A DNA stretch of 46,406 nucleotides from Lachnospiraceae bacterium (lineage in GTDB: Bacteria > Bacillota > Clostridia > Lachnospirales > Lachnospiraceae). This document shows positions 32,521 through 42,503 of this stretch, one piece after another; positions within the stretch are counted from its first letter, which is position 1; each line of letters begins with the position of its first letter. The notes under the pieces are model-generated. The model searched no databases, was not told where the DNA came from, and saw nothing but the letters and a program-made list of their open reading frames with translations. Where the stretch lies: contig JAJQHY010000029.1 of NCBI GenBank assembly GCA_021199495.1, forward strand, positions 1-46,406. Reading direction: 5' to 3'. The translations under genes and the position numbers were made by a program.

Positions 32521-34512
32521 ATGGAGAAAATAAAATACATTTCGCTGGATCTGGAGACATACTCGTCCGTAGACCTTGCGAAATGTGGTGTATATAAATA
32601 TGCGGAATCACCTGATGCGGAGATTCTGTTATTCGGATACTCAGTGAATGGTGGAGAAGTACAGGTGGTGGATGTGGCCCGTGGAGAGAAAATCCCGGAG
32701 GAGGTACTTGCAGCCCTGTCGGATGAGTCCGTGATAAAGTGGGCCTTCAATGCCTCTTTCGAGCGGGTGTTCCTGTCTATCTGGCTGCAGAGAAATTATC
32801 CGCAGTATTTCTCATCCTATAGCATCTGCGAAGATACTGTCGGTGATTACCTGTCTCCCGTTTCCTGGCATTGCTCTATGGTCTGGTCTGCGTATATGGG
32901 TCTTCCTCTCTCACTGGAAGGCGTAGGCGCTGTGCTGAAGCTCCAGGAGCAGAAACTGCAGGAAGGTAAGAACCTGATCCGCTATTTTTCCAAGCCGTGC
33001 AAGCCGACCGGGGCCAACGGCAATCGTACACGGAACCTGCCGCAGCATGATTTGGAGAAGTGGGAATTATTCAAATCCTATAATAAACGGGATGTCGAGG
33101 TGGAGATGGCTATCCAGCAGAAACTGGCGAAGTTTCCGGTGCCGGACTTCCTGTGGGATGAATATGTCATCGACCAGGAAATCAACGACAGAGGCATTGC
33201 GCTGGATATGCAGCTTGTGGAGAACGCCATCCAGTTTGATGAGAAGAGCAAAGCCGCACTGACGGCCGCCATGCAGTATTTGACCGGGCTGGCCAATCCC
33301 AACTCGGTGGCGCAGATGAAGGGCTGGCTTTCAGAAAAAGATGTGGAAACAGAGAGCCTTGATAAGAAGGCCATCATAGAACTGTTAAAATCGGTACCGG
33401 ACGATATCGCAGAGGTACTGCGGCTCCGGCAGCAGGCTGCAAAATCTTCCGTGAGGAAGTATCAGGCGATGCAGAGCACCGTGTGCGCAGATGGTCGAGC
33501 TCGGGGCATGTTCCAGTTCTACGGAGCCAACCGCAGCGGCCGCTGGGCAGGACGGCACATTCAGTTGCAGAATTTACCCCAGAACCATATGTCTGACCTT
33601 GCAGAAGCCCGTGCGCTCGTGAAGTCCGGCGACTACGCAGTCATGGATATGCTTTACGAAGATATCCCGGATACCTTATCCCAGCTGATTCGCACCGCTT
33701 TCGTGCCCAGACCCGGGTACAAGTTCATCGTCTCCGATTTCAGTGCCATCGAAGCCCGTGTCCTTGCGTTTCTGGCCGGGGAGCAATGGCGGCTGGATGT
33801 CTTTAAAGAGGGGAAGGACATTTACTGCGCCAGCGCATCTGCCATGTTCCACGTCCCGGTCGAGAAGCATGGCATCAATGGCCACCTGCGGCAGAAGGGT
33901 AAGATTGCTGAACTGGCGCTCGGCTATGGCGGGAGCACAGGCGCTTTGATATCTATGGGCGCTCTTGATATGGGTCTGTCTGAAGATGAGCTGCCGGAGC
34001 TGGTTTCCATGTGGCGGGCGTCGAATCCAAAGATTGTGCGTTTCTGGTGGGATGTGGACCGGGCAGTGAAAACAGCAATCAAGCAGAAAACGACGGTAGA
34101 GACACACGGGATTCCGATCAGCTGGCAGAGCGGGATGCTGTTTATCACGCTGCCGTCCGGCCGCAAACTGACCTATGTCAAACCTCGTATCGGAGAGAAC
34201 CGTTTCGGTGGGGAGTCCGTCACCTATGAGGGCATCGGCAACACAAAGAAGTGGGAACGCATCGAGAGCTATGGTCCCAAGTTTGTCGAGAACATCACCC
34301 AGGCAATCAGCCGGGACATTCTGATGAACGCCATGAAAACGCTCCGGTACTGCTTCATCGTAGGCCACGTACACGATGAGCTTATCATCGAGTGCAGTCC
34401 CGGTGTGGACCTGAATGTAATCTGTGAGCAGATGGGCAGAACCCCATCCTGGCTGCCGGGTATCAACCTCCGTGCCGATGGGTATGAGTGTGAATTCTAT
34501 AAGAAGGATTAA
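32521..34512 (+). CDS. Phage DNA polymerase, family A
   Basis: A 663-residue polymerase I-type enzyme. The N-terminal 3'-5' exonuclease domain begins YISLDLETYSSVDL (DxE motif near residue 8-10), with the C-terminal Tyr/Asp motif near KRDVEVEMAIQ. Polymerase motif A is VSDFSAIEARVLAF (~405), motif B KGKIAELALGYGG (~460) and motif C VGHVHDELIIE (~620). All catalytic Asp residues are present, so it should be active. It lacks the 5'-nuclease domain of bacterial PolI, as usual for phages. AAGGAG precedes the start. In related phages the primase/helicase genes follow; here a terminator and the restriction operon follow instead. Confidence 0.95.
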   Translation: MEKIKYISLDLETYSSVDLAKCGVYKYAESPDAEILLFGYSVNGGEVQVVDVARGEKIPEEVLAALSDESVIKWAFNASFERVFLSIWLQRNYPQYFSSYSICEDTVGDYLSPVSWHCSMVWSAYMGLPLSLEGVGAVLKLQEQKLQEGKNLIRYFSKPCKPTGANGNRTRNLPQHDLEKWELFKSYNKRDVEVEMAIQQKLAKFPVPDFLWDEYVIDQEINDRGIALDMQLVENAIQFDEKSKAALTAAMQYLTGLANPNSVAQMKGWLSEKDVETESLDKKAIIELLKSVPDDIAEVLRLRQQAAKSSVRKYQAMQSTVCADGRARGMFQFYGANRSGRWAGRHIQLQNLPQNHMSDLAEARALVKSGDYAVMDMLYEDIPDTLSQLIRTAFVPRPGYKFIVSDFSAIEARVLAFLAGEQWRLDVFKEGKDIYCASASAMFHVPVEKHGINGHLRQKGKIAELALGYGGSTGALISMGALDMGLSEDELPELVSMWRASNPKIVRFWWDVDRAVKTAIKQKTTVETHGIPISWQSGMLFITLPSGRKLTYVKPRIGENRFGGESVTYEGIGNTKKWERIESYGPKFVENITQAISRDILMNAMKTLRYCFIVGHVHDELIIECSPGVDLNVICEQMGRTPSWLPGINLRADGYECEFYKKD

Positions 34513-34517
34513 AAAAA

Positions 34518-34556
34518 GGAGCCGACCCCAATTGGCCGACTCCTTCCCCGTTTTTT
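34518..34556. terminator. Bidirectional terminator between polymerase and hsdR
   Basis: Imperfect 10-bp stem GGAGCCGACC / GGCCGACTCC with A7 on one side and T6 on the other. It ends both converging operons. Confidence 0.8.
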
Positions 34557-37500
34557 ACGTGTCCTGTATGAGAGCTCTGTAAATCATGATAGCCATATAG
34601 CGCTTCATGGCGTCATATTTTTCCTTGTTATCAATGCTCAGCAAAGCCTCATAGGTTTCCTGACTTTCCATGAAAGATGCCATCAAAGTATCATCATAGG
34701 TTTTTGGAAATGCACTATTGACGAACATCTGCTCACCATCCTGCCGTGCAGATTTTTTTAGCTTCGGATTTGCTATTAGCTTCTCCCACAGATTACGCAT
34801 AATAACACGGTCAGCTTCAGTAAAGTCTCCCTTGAGTGCTTCATTAATCAATTCCAACACTTCATCGAAAGGTTTTTTCGAATCAGGCGAGGCAGCGGCA
34901 CTCTTGGGCTTTACTGGTTCATAGACACCACCAACATTTTTATCCAAGGATATACTTCCGGAGTATGTATGCTGAAGCTTATAATACTCCAGTTGTACCT
35001 TGTTTCCGAGATGCCAGGTCTCCGATTTATCATACGGAAGCAAATGAATCAAATAACTGCAGAAAATGTATTCCTTGTGTAGGTCCTCATCAAACAGACG
35101 GATAATTTGCGTGATATAATTATACCAGTTAACAAAAGAACGTACCTTTCTGCGAAAATTATAACGCGTATCGGGGTCCTTATCATTATAATCATCCTGT
35201 ACATGTTTAAGTGCATTAGATATCTTTGCCTGAATCGCGCCTGCCTTTTTATTGTTCTCCGGGTCAATATAAATTTTAGAAACCTTTTCGATATCTTCTT
35301 CACCATAAATGCGGAACTCTCGAAGTTCTTTTTGGGTTTTATAGATCAGGTCAATATTGATTTCCTGATCTAATTTCGTATCTGTATAAAACTTCTGGAA
35401 GTCCGCCTGGACATCTTCGGCCTTATTCACGAAATCGATAACAAAAGTATCTGTCTTATCTGGATGCGTCCGGTTAAGACGACTGATGGTTTGGACTGTT
35501 TTTACATCCCGCAATTTTTTGTCTATTATCATTGTATGGAGTAGTGGTTCATCAAATCCGGTTTGGTACTTTTCAGCTACAACCAAAATGCTGCCTTCCT
35601 TATGAAACACGACTTTTGTCTGGCTCTCAGTAACACGATTTCCCGCGCGGTCAGTATTCATGCTACTTTCTGTATATTCGGTTCCGGTAGGATCATCAGG
35701 GTCCTTTAAAGAACCAGAGAAGGCAATCATAACATGGATATTTTCATAGTGATTCATTACGATATATTTCTTAATCTCATTAAAATATCGTACCGCCGCC
35801 AAACGTGACTCGGTTACAACCATCATTTTCCCTTGGCCTTTTATAGACTTAGAAGTCACATCTTTAAAGGTCTCTACAGCGATTTGGGCTTTTTGCTGGA
35901 TATTGTAGGGGTGCTCTACAGCAAACCTGCGCATCGCTTTAGTGGCTCTGGAGGCGGGGACTTCTTCTTCCTCAGCCTCTTGCGTTTTTACCAGTTTAAA
36001 GCAGGTCTTGTAGGTAGTATAATTGAGAAGAACGTCCATAATAAACCCTTCTTCGATTGCCTGCCGCATGCTATAAATATGGAAGGGTACAAAGTCGCCG
36101 TCGGGCTGTTCATCACCGAAAATTTCTAATGTTTTTTCCGTGGGGGTAGCAGTAAAAGCGAAGAAGCTCAAATTGCTGTGCTTTCCAGCGCTGACCAATT
36201 CCTGAAGGAATTTATCGTGCTTCAGGTCAATATCTGCCTCCTCCTTGCCTTCACGCTCTGCGTATTCCTTTAGAGCATCTGTTGTGTCAGCCAGGGCCAT
36301 CTTTAGTTTCATAGCGCTCTGGCCAGTCTGACTGCTGTGAGCTTCATCCACTATAATGGCAAAGTGCTTTCCTGTGGTATCGCCGACCAAATCATAGATA
36401 ACCGGAAATTTCTGCTGCGTGGTAACGATAATCCGTTTTCCATCGTTAATCGCCTGAAGCAAATCTCTGGAATTTTTCTTATCATTTATAAGTTCAACAG
36501 TTCCTAGTGTATGGTCAAAGCTGTCAATCGTATTCTGTAGCTGTGAATCCAATATACGTCGGTCTGTAACGATGACCACAGAATTATAAACCGGGTTGTT
36601 TTGGCTGTCATGTAAGCTTGCTAATCTATAAGCTACCCATGCGATACTATTAGACTTGCCGGAGCCAGCGCTGTGCTGAACCAAAAAGCTACGCCCAGTA
36701 CCGCTCTCTCTAACTTCACCTATTAATTTACGAACCACATGGAGCTGATGGTATCTTGGAAAGATGATTTTTTTAACGAGCTTCTTGGTACCGTCGTCCT
36801 GTTCCACTTTTTCCTCTTGATAACTAACGAACTTTTGAAGAATATCCATTAAGCTGTCTTTTTGCAGGACATCTCTCCATAGATACTCTGTTACATACCC
36901 GCCATCAGTTCTCGTGGGGTTTCCATATCCGCCATCCCGCCCTGGTCCATTACTTCCTTGATTGAAGGGAAAGAAGTAGGTCTTCATACCGTCGAGCTTT
37001 GTTGTCATGGCAGCTTGATAAAGGTCAACAGCGAAAAATGTCAAAATACGATGATTGAAACGGAATGCTGGCTCCTTGGCACTCCGGTCATACATCCATT
37101 GCTTTTTTGCATCTTCAATCGTCTGACCACGAAACTGATTCTTAAGCTCGATTGCAACAAGCGGAATGCCATTAACAGCGAGCATCATATCAACGCTATT
37201 GTTATTCTCAGTGCTATAGTGCCACTGCCGGATACACTGACAAATATTCTGCTCATATCTGGTCTGTGACAGTTGGTTCAAAGACGATTCCGGCATGAAG
37301 TAGCAAACATGAAATTCCTGCCCACGGTATTTAAAGCCATGTCGTAAGACATTAACGAGGCCATATGTTTGTACAGCATCTTCAAATGCTCGATAAAACT
37401 TCTCCTTTGGATTGCTGTTGCATTTTTTCTCAAACTGCATCCAGGTGAGCCGCTGCGTTGTTTGAATGAAGGAAATCAGCGTGTCGAGGTCCAGCGCCTT

Positions 37501-37614
37501 TCCAAAACTATCATGGCTGCGGTAACCAGCATCCGTTGCTTTTTGCCAGCCTCCTTCTTCTGAAATTAAGAATTCCTCAATGTCAGATTCAAACTGCTTT
37601 TCAGTATCGGCCAC
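34555..37614 (-). CDS. hsdR: Type I restriction endonuclease, motor/nuclease subunit
   Basis: A 1019-residue R subunit. N-terminal nuclease: Asp142 in [10 protein letters not shown] and Glu156-x-Lys158 in VAIELKN (PD-(D/E)XK). Translocase: Walker A HSAGSGKS (~314-321), DEAH in [11 protein letters not shown] (~420), FTATPTEKT, and a C-terminal helicase motif [11 protein letters not shown]. It pumps DNA toward the complex and cuts remotely when it meets unmodified sites. A GTG start directly follows the hsdS stop (TAAGTG), so it is coupled. AT-rich codon use differs from the phage replication genes. Confidence 0.96.
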   Translation of the reverse strand: MADTEKQFESDIEEFLISEEGGWQKATDAGYRSHDSFGKALDLDTLISFIQTTQRLTWMQFEKKCNSNPKEKFYRAFEDAVQTYGLVNVLRHGFKYRGQEFHVCYFMPESSLNQLSQTRYEQNICQCIRQWHYSTENNNSVDMMLAVNGIPLVAIELKNQFRGQTIEDAKKQWMYDRSAKEPAFRFNHRILTFFAVDLYQAAMTTKLDGMKTYFFPFNQGSNGPGRDGGYGNPTRTDGGYVTEYLWRDVLQKDSLMDILQKFVSYQEEKVEQDDGTKKLVKKIIFPRYHQLHVVRKLIGEVRESGTGRSFLVQHSAGSGKSNSIAWVAYRLASLHDSQNNPVYNSVVIVTDRRILDSQLQNTIDSFDHTLGTVELINDKKNSRDLLQAINDGKRIIVTTQQKFPVIYDLVGDTTGKHFAIIVDEAHSSQTGQSAMKLKMALADTTDALKEYAEREGKEEADIDLKHDKFLQELVSAGKHSNLSFFAFTATPTEKTLEIFGDEQPDGDFVPFHIYSMRQAIEEGFIMDVLLNYTTYKTCFKLVKTQEAEEEEVPASRATKAMRRFAVEHPYNIQQKAQIAVETFKDVTSKSIKGQGKMMVVTESRLAAVRYFNEIKKYIVMNHYENIHVMIAFSGSLKDPDDPTGTEYTESSMNTDRAGNRVTESQTKVVFHKEGSILVVAEKYQTGFDEPLLHTMIIDKKLRDVKTVQTISRLNRTHPDKTDTFVIDFVNKAEDVQADFQKFYTDTKLDQEINIDLIYKTQKELREFRIYGEEDIEKVSKIYIDPENNKKAGAIQAKISNALKHVQDDYNDKDPDTRYNFRRKVRSFVNWYNYITQIIRLFDEDLHKEYIFCSYLIHLLPYDKSETWHLGNKVQLEYYKLQHTYSGSISLDKNVGGVYEPVKPKSAAASPDSKKPFDEVLELINEALKGDFTEADRVIMRNLWEKLIANPKLKKSARQDGEQMFVNSAFPKTYDDTLMASFMESQETYEALLSIDNKEKYDAMKRYMAIMIYRALIQDT

Positions 37615-38910
37615 TTAGCATACCTCCTTTTTTCCTGTAACATATTCGTAAATCAATGACTTCTTATAGGCTTCCAGCTCAGTGATGAGCTTTTCCTTCT
37701 TGGTGATAATATCATCAATCTGTATGCATTTTTCATCGAGATAGTCTGCAATTTCTCTTTGTTCCTCGATAGGAGGAACAGCAATCATGAAATTCAAAAA
37801 TTTATCCGCCTGCAGTCTCCAGCGGCCCATGGTGCTTACACCTTGTCCTAATCCGTAAAAAATACGGTTAGTGTAACACATCTGCATCATATAGAGATAA
37901 TAACGGTCACAATATGCATCCTTATCATTCAGGACAAAAACTCTATAATCTGGACTTGTAACACCGCTATATTTAGAAATATCAACCCAGCCAGTCAGCA
38001 AATCCATGTGGTTCATTGCGAAATCACCTGGTTCGACTAACTGATAATTACTATAATTCTGAGCCAATTGCCCCTCATTTTTACTTAAATCCTTCGGAAT
38101 AATTCCTCGTTGTGTAATTGAAAGAACGGTATATCCCTCTTTTCCGGCAATCTCCTTTTTTATGTGAAAAACATATTTGAGTCGTCTCATTTTCCATTCT
38201 GATGGAATATTACCAAACCAAATACTGCCACTGTCTTTAGTTATTCTATTATCATCTACTCCTTTGGTGATTGCTTGCATAATAATTGACTGTTTTAACT
38301 GCTTATATTCTTCAATGGATAATCTCATCTTCCGAAGAATATAATCAATTTCAGCGCATTTCACGTCGAGAACCGATACAATCGATTCCTGAACATTTTT
38401 AGGAGGAATAATAACTGTCGTATCCATAAGAATTTTTCTTGAAATACTGTATAGTTTAACTCCAGAAACTCTTGAACGTATTTGGCTTCTCCACGAATCA
38501 GTTAAAAACAGATAAGCAAGATATTTATTATTTTTTTCTGTCCTTGCTTGTAAAATAATTGTATGATAGCCAGCAAATAACAGGCCATCAGTATCAACAT
38601 AAGCACAATTCCCACAACCTGTCAAATCCTCAGAAGTATCTGCAAAAATAAAATCTCCAAAATGGACAAGAGATGTTTGGTTTGTTTGCAAATAATCAGG
38701 ACTTACATATCTAAGAAGATCTGGTGTAATACTCACTCCTGTATTAAACTTAGCATGAATCTGTCCATATGAAATAACTGAAACACCAGATGTTGTAAGG
38801 TTTTCTTTTGTTATGGGGAGCCCCTTACCGCAGGAAAACAGTGCCTTTAACCTTGCTACATTCCAACTATCTGGTATCGTGTCAATCCAATTCACTTCAC
38901 TCTTTTTCAT
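37615..38910 (-). CDS. hsdS: Type I restriction-modification specificity subunit
   Basis: A 431-residue S subunit that selects the bipartite DNA target. Two target recognition domains: about residues 1-195 (from VNWIDTIPDSWNVARLKALF) and 215-400 (from IPSEWKMRRLKYVFHI). Each ends in a conserved helix (EEYKQLKQSIIMQAI; KEKLITELEAYKKSLIYEY) forming the coiled-coil spacer. The domains differ, so the target is asymmetric. Thirteen bases separate it from hsdM. Only one hsdS is present, with no nearby inverted partial copy, so I see no shuffling system. Confidence 0.95.
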   Translation of the reverse strand: MKKSEVNWIDTIPDSWNVARLKALFSCGKGLPITKENLTTSGVSVISYGQIHAKFNTGVSITPDLLRYVSPDYLQTNQTSLVHFGDFIFADTSEDLTGCGNCAYVDTDGLLFAGYHTIILQARTEKNNKYLAYLFLTDSWRSQIRSRVSGVKLYSISRKILMDTTVIIPPKNVQESIVSVLDVKCAEIDYILRKMRLSIEEYKQLKQSIIMQAITKGVDDNRITKDSGSIWFGNIPSEWKMRRLKYVFHIKKEIAGKEGYTVLSITQRGIIPKDLSKNEGQLAQNYSNYQLVEPGDFAMNHMDLLTGWVDISKYSGVTSPDYRVFVLNDKDAYCDRYYLYMMQMCYTNRIFYGLGQGVSTMGRWRLQADKFLNFMIAVPPIEEQREIADYLDEKCIQIDDIITKKEKLITELEAYKKSLIYEYVTGKKEVC

Positions 38911-38923
38911 CTGCTATTTTGAC

Positions 38924-40687
38924 TCATCCTTCCTTATGAAATAAGGCGTTTACAGCACCTGTGATTTCTTCTTCTAACACGTTTATTCGTTTTACAATCT
39001 CCTCGGATGACTCAGGAGCTTGATAGCTATAAAAATAACTTGCCATAGGTATTTCATATCCTATTTTCGTTTTTTGCCGATCAATCCAGGCATCCGGGAC
39101 ATAAGGCAGAACCTCATGTCTGAAATAATCATCCGTGTTTACAGTTAGTGGTACATTTTCGGTATCTCTTAATTTACTATCCGCTTGAACGCATCCTTTT
39201 TTCAAAATAGGATTATGCTCAGCATCTCTGAGCGGCCGTTCGATTGTTATCTTTTTATATCCAAAATCCGTGGACTCTTTCACAATGCATCTACAAATTC
39301 TGTCCTCTGTTCCAAATGTTCCGTTCTTGTATGCCCTATATGCTTCAACTATCGTTGCTCGGCACTCATCTGAAATATCTACACGCTTATTGCCAATAGC
39401 CTTCCTTCGTGTGACATAGCAAGCAGAGGCATTGATAAGGAGCACCTTTCCTGGATTCCGTTGTGGTTTGGTTTTATCGATAATCCAAACATAGGTGGGA
39501 ATTCCAGTATTGTAGAAACTGTCAGTGGGGAGTTGAACAATCGCATCCAGCCAATCATGCTCCAATATGTATCTCCTAATTTCGCTAGGGCCAGAGCCAG
39601 CATCGCCATTAAATAGAGAAGAGCCATTTTGAATAATAGCCATTTTCCCGGTGTCAGCTTTGAGCTTGGAAATGCCATTCAAAAGGAAGAGCATCTGCCC
39701 ATCGCTTTTTTGCGGAAGGCCTGGGGCAAAGCGACCTGCCTCCCCCAGTTTATTTTCCTTCTCTACAGAAGCGGCCTCACGTTTCCAGTCTATTCCAAAA
39801 GGCGGGTTGCTGATAACAAAGTCAAATTTATATCCGGTAAACTGATCATCAGACAGGGTATCGCCAAATTTCATGTTATCTGGGTCTCCGCCACGAATCA
39901 GCATATCTGCTTCAGCTATTCCCATAGTAAAAGGATTAATTTCCTGACCAAATTTCTGAACATCTGCTCCGCGGAATTTATCTGTAATGCGTTCCTCCAT
40001 ACAGGTGAGCATCTGGCTAGTCCCCATTGCCATATCATATACAGTGCAGTGAACACCATCTTCGTCTTCAGCAAGTTCCGCGTTAACGAGAAGCAGGTCA
40101 CACATAAGATAAATAATGTCTCTACTGGTGAAGTGTGAACCGGCCTCCTCATCATAAGATTCTGAAAAACGCCGCACCAAATTTTCAAATATATAGCCCA
40201 TGTCAACAGTTGAAATGCGGCTTGGGCTCATATCAAGGTCTTCACCACTGAAATCAACAATAACCTGATATAAAACCTTTGCTTCTTTCATGCGGTCAAT
40301 CTGAGCAAAAAAGTTCATACGGTTCAGAATATCGAGAACATTGTCAGAAAAACCGTGAAGATAATCATCAAAGTTATCATCGATGTTTTCGGGGTCAGCT
40401 TTTAATGTATCAAAAGTAAATTTGCTAACATTATAAAATTGATAACCAGAGGCTCTTTTTAGAAAACTCGCTTTGAGCTGTCCCATGGTCTTATACTTTT
40501 CATTTGTTTCAATCACAGCTTGATGGGTAGAAAGCAGGCAGTCATTAAAACGCTTGATAACACACATAGGCAGAATAACCAAACCATATTCATGCGGCTT
40601 AAATGCACCAAACAGTGAGTTTGCAGCATTCCATATTAGATTCGCATTCTCTTGAGCTCTTCTTCCTATATCATCTTTGTCAAACAT
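38924..40687 (-). CDS. hsdM: Type I restriction-modification DNA methyltransferase subunit
   Basis: A 587-residue N6-adenine methyltransferase subunit. An N-terminal HsdM_N helical domain (IWNAANSLFGAFKPHEYG ~19-36) precedes the catalytic domain. AdoMet motif I reads VYDMAMGTSQML (216-227) in place of the more usual DPACGTGG; catalytic motif IV is NPPF (294-297). ATG at 40687 overlaps the stop of the transposase-like gene by 8 bases (ATGTTTGA), showing coupling. With S it methylates host DNA; with S and R it restricts foreign DNA. Confidence 0.94.
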   Translation of the reverse strand: MFDKDDIGRRAQENANLIWNAANSLFGAFKPHEYGLVILPMCVIKRFNDCLLSTHQAVIETNEKYKTMGQLKASFLKRASGYQFYNVSKFTFDTLKADPENIDDNFDDYLHGFSDNVLDILNRMNFFAQIDRMKEAKVLYQVIVDFSGEDLDMSPSRISTVDMGYIFENLVRRFSESYDEEAGSHFTSRDIIYLMCDLLLVNAELAEDEDGVHCTVYDMAMGTSQMLTCMEERITDKFRGADVQKFGQEINPFTMGIAEADMLIRGGDPDNMKFGDTLSDDQFTGYKFDFVISNPPFGIDWKREAASVEKENKLGEAGRFAPGLPQKSDGQMLFLLNGISKLKADTGKMAIIQNGSSLFNGDAGSGPSEIRRYILEHDWLDAIVQLPTDSFYNTGIPTYVWIIDKTKPQRNPGKVLLINASACYVTRRKAIGNKRVDISDECRATIVEAYRAYKNGTFGTEDRICRCIVKESTDFGYKKITIERPLRDAEHNPILKKGCVQADSKLRDTENVPLTVNTDDYFRHEVLPYVPDAWIDRQKTKIGYEIPMASYFYSYQAPESSEEIVKRINVLEEEITGAVNALFHKEG

Positions 40688-41963
40688 TGTCTTCCTCCTC
40701 AATTTGGTTCAATAAATTGTCGATATTCTCCATAACACTATCCAGTGGAATTCCCTCCCACGCCCCTGGTCCTTCAGTTCTACCAGAGTAGAGGATTCTG
40801 GCGCGAAGAGCGTTCTTCGATAGAGGTCTCCGTTCTTTCAATTTCTTATCGAGCTTTTCTAATTTGTTATATAACTCTGGCGTTATTTCGTGCCGCCGTC
40901 GATAGTAAACAAGAATATTTCTCCAATAGGACTCTATGTATTGGTAGGGGATACCATAAATGTCCATCTGCCTACCTGTAATCATGTCGTGCCATTCCCA
41001 TAATTCTTCAGGTCCAAAATCTGGAGAAAGAATATACATCAGCCTGTTGCGTAGCTGATAAGCCTCATCGAGGGTAGGGTGCTGAGCAAATAAGCTCCTG
41101 ACATCCTGCTGGAGATAATCCGACACCTTATTAGGATCACCAAGAATGCTCCTCTTTAAATGCGTACCGACCTGTTTTGCATCGGAACGAAAAAAAGATT
41201 CAAACAGATGCTTAACCATCTCCAATAAGTCATCTGTAGTTATCATAATCTCAGCATCTGGCAATTCTCCGGTAACAGTATCAATAACAATCTGGTTAAA
41301 ACACACGACTACTGTTTGAATCGCGGTTTTATCGAGGTTGTTTAGAACCATTTGAATTGCTGATGATGAAATTTCCGGGATTACGTCTATTATTGGGATA
41401 GACGTATTTGCAGCATCAACAACCAGTATGTAATTCTTGCGTTCCCACTCAAAAGAAATCAAGCCGAGGCATGTCGGAGTTACAAACTGCTCACGCAAAG
41501 CATCTTTTGCAGTAATCCACGCATTCAATATTTGGCCGACTGCTTGTTTAGAGACAGTGGCACCAACTTTTCCAGAGGTTTTGTCATACGAGTAGAACAT
41601 GGCTCTCTGTACAATGCGTTCCTCCAGCCTTTTTGTTATATGGCGATTCTTGTCTGCAAAATCCTTCGGCTCCTGATATACACAAGAGCATTCAGGATTC
41701 ACGCATATGTATTTATAGAACTTATATGTCAAAGTGATGTATCGCGTAGGCTCGTCCTCACCGGAGGTATAGTCCAGATATTGTTTGGAAAATAGCCCAT
41801 GATTTTTCATCGGTTGTCCGCATTCAGGACATACTGGAACAGTTCTGTCCGGTCTTTGAGCAATAATGTTGTACTCAGTTCCACCTACAGCGTGCAATTC
41901 ATCCTGATCAAGCTGTCTGTCAAGTTCTTCGTCTATGTGCTTCAATCTGCGGGGAGCCGACAC
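40680..41963 (-). CDS. ISL3-transposase-like protein, first gene of the hsd operon
   Basis: A 427-residue protein from a GTG start behind AAGGTGGTG (a longer frame from 42020 is possible). Zinc-finger Cys residues C45-x2-C48 and C87-x4-C92 resemble the ISL3 N-terminal finger; KTSGKVGATVSKQAVGQIL (129-146) looks like its helix-turn-helix. The DDE-type core is recognisable (CLGLISFEWERKNYILVVDA; LPDAEIMITTDDLLEMVKHL), but the first expected Asp (GIDE-type) appears as LGLIS and the second as VCFN, so catalysis is probably lost. There are no inverted repeats of an insertion sequence around it. It overlaps hsdM by 8 bases. I infer a domesticated DNA-binding factor serving the restriction system; an unrelated zinc-finger protein is the alternative. 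Confidence 0.65.
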   Translation of the reverse strand: MSAPRRLKHIDEELDRQLDQDELHAVGGTEYNIIAQRPDRTVPVCPECGQPMKNHGLFSKQYLDYTSGEDEPTRYITLTYKFYKYICVNPECSCVYQEPKDFADKNRHITKRLEERIVQRAMFYSYDKTSGKVGATVSKQAVGQILNAWITAKDALREQFVTPTCLGLISFEWERKNYILVVDAANTSIPIIDVIPEISSSAIQMVLNNLDKTAIQTVVVCFNQIVIDTVTGELPDAEIMITTDDLLEMVKHLFESFFRSDAKQVGTHLKRSILGDPNKVSDYLQQDVRSLFAQHPTLDEAYQLRNRLMYILSPDFGPEELWEWHDMITGRQMDIYGIPYQYIESYWRNILVYYRRRHEITPELYNKLEKLDKKLKERRPLSKNALRARILYSGRTEGPGAWEGIPLDSVMENIDNLLNQIEEEDNV

Positions 41964-42015
41964 AACATTCACCACCTTCCATACGGAATTTATAATACCA
42001 CAGGTTCTCCTAAAA

Positions 42016-42088
42016 ACCAACTACCTGCTTTACGTTTTTACAATGATTTTATTTTAGCTCTAAATTACCAACCACTTGCTTTACGTTT
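42016..42088 (-). repeat. Two 22-base direct repeats upstream of the hsd operon
   Basis: Copies at 42016-42037 and 42067-42088 match at 20 of 22 positions (ACCAAC ... TGCTTTACGTTT on plus). They start 51 bases apart, close to five helical turns, and lie directly upstream of the transposase-like gene. A weaker trace (TGCTTTGTGCTTT) is near 42118. Likely operator sites for a dimeric or oligomeric regulator, possibly the transposase-like protein itself. No clear promoter hexamers were chosen. Confidence 0.7.
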
Positions 42089-42139
42089 CAAGTTGTGTGT
42101 CACATTTACAAAATCTTTGCTTTGTGCTTTAATATACCA

Positions 42140-42158
42140 TGTCAGGGGAACCCCTGGC
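42140..42158. promoter_or_regulatory. Palindrome, possible operator
   Basis: TGTCAGGGG-AA-CCCCTGGCA, 8 of 9 positions paired, in the divergent interval between the hsd operon and the 52-residue gene. Could bind a phage regulator; short loop makes an RNA hairpin role less likely. Confidence 0.45.
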
Positions 42159-42202
42159 AAGAAAAATGTTGCGCCCAGCTGAAAAGGGCAGAAAGGAACC
42201 AA

Positions 42203-42361
42203 ATGGAGTTTAGACCGATTAAGGATGCGAAGGATCACCGAGTGGGTGACCTGAGTGATGACAACAAGGTCTTTGTCATCGTCAGAAAAGAATGTAGGAC
42301 CACCATCACAGCAACAGCTGCCGGAGTGTTCGAGGTAAAGACAGAGCTAACGGCAGCGTAA
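42203..42361 (+). CDS. Small conserved-looking protein of unknown function
   Basis: A 52-residue protein from ATG after AGAAAGGA: MEFRPIKDAKDHRVGDLSDD..., then VFVIVRKECRTTITATAAG. A compact beta-rich pattern is likely. It precedes a terminator and the PemK/MazF-type gene, but it has no typical antitoxin motif. It could be a DNA mimic or host-takeover peptide; nothing specific supports this. Confidence 0.55.
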   Translation: MEFRPIKDAKDHRVGDLSDDNKVFVIVRKECRTTITATAAGVFEVKTELTAA

Positions 42362-42398
42362 ATCACTCACAATTCAACATAAACCGCCTGAACGCTTT

Positions 42399-42468
42399 GA
42401 CGGCCGTGCGGAACTTCAAGCCACCACTAAAAAGGTAGCGACGAGTTCTCCGTGGCCGTCATTTTTTT
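42399..42468 (+). terminator. Terminator or attenuator before the PemK-like gene
   Basis: Long hairpin GACGGCC...GGCCGTC with partial inner pairing, followed by seven T. It ends transcripts from the 52-residue gene, or attenuates the toxin gene 36 bases downstream. Confidence 0.75.
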
Positions 42469-42503
42469 GTAAGTAAGGCCAATGTCAAAAGGAGAAGAAA
42501 ATT

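Noticed and set aside
37615-38910. Shuffling hsdS system
   Set aside because: Only one complete hsdS is present, with no inverted partial copy nearby; the serine recombinases are far away and of integrase type.
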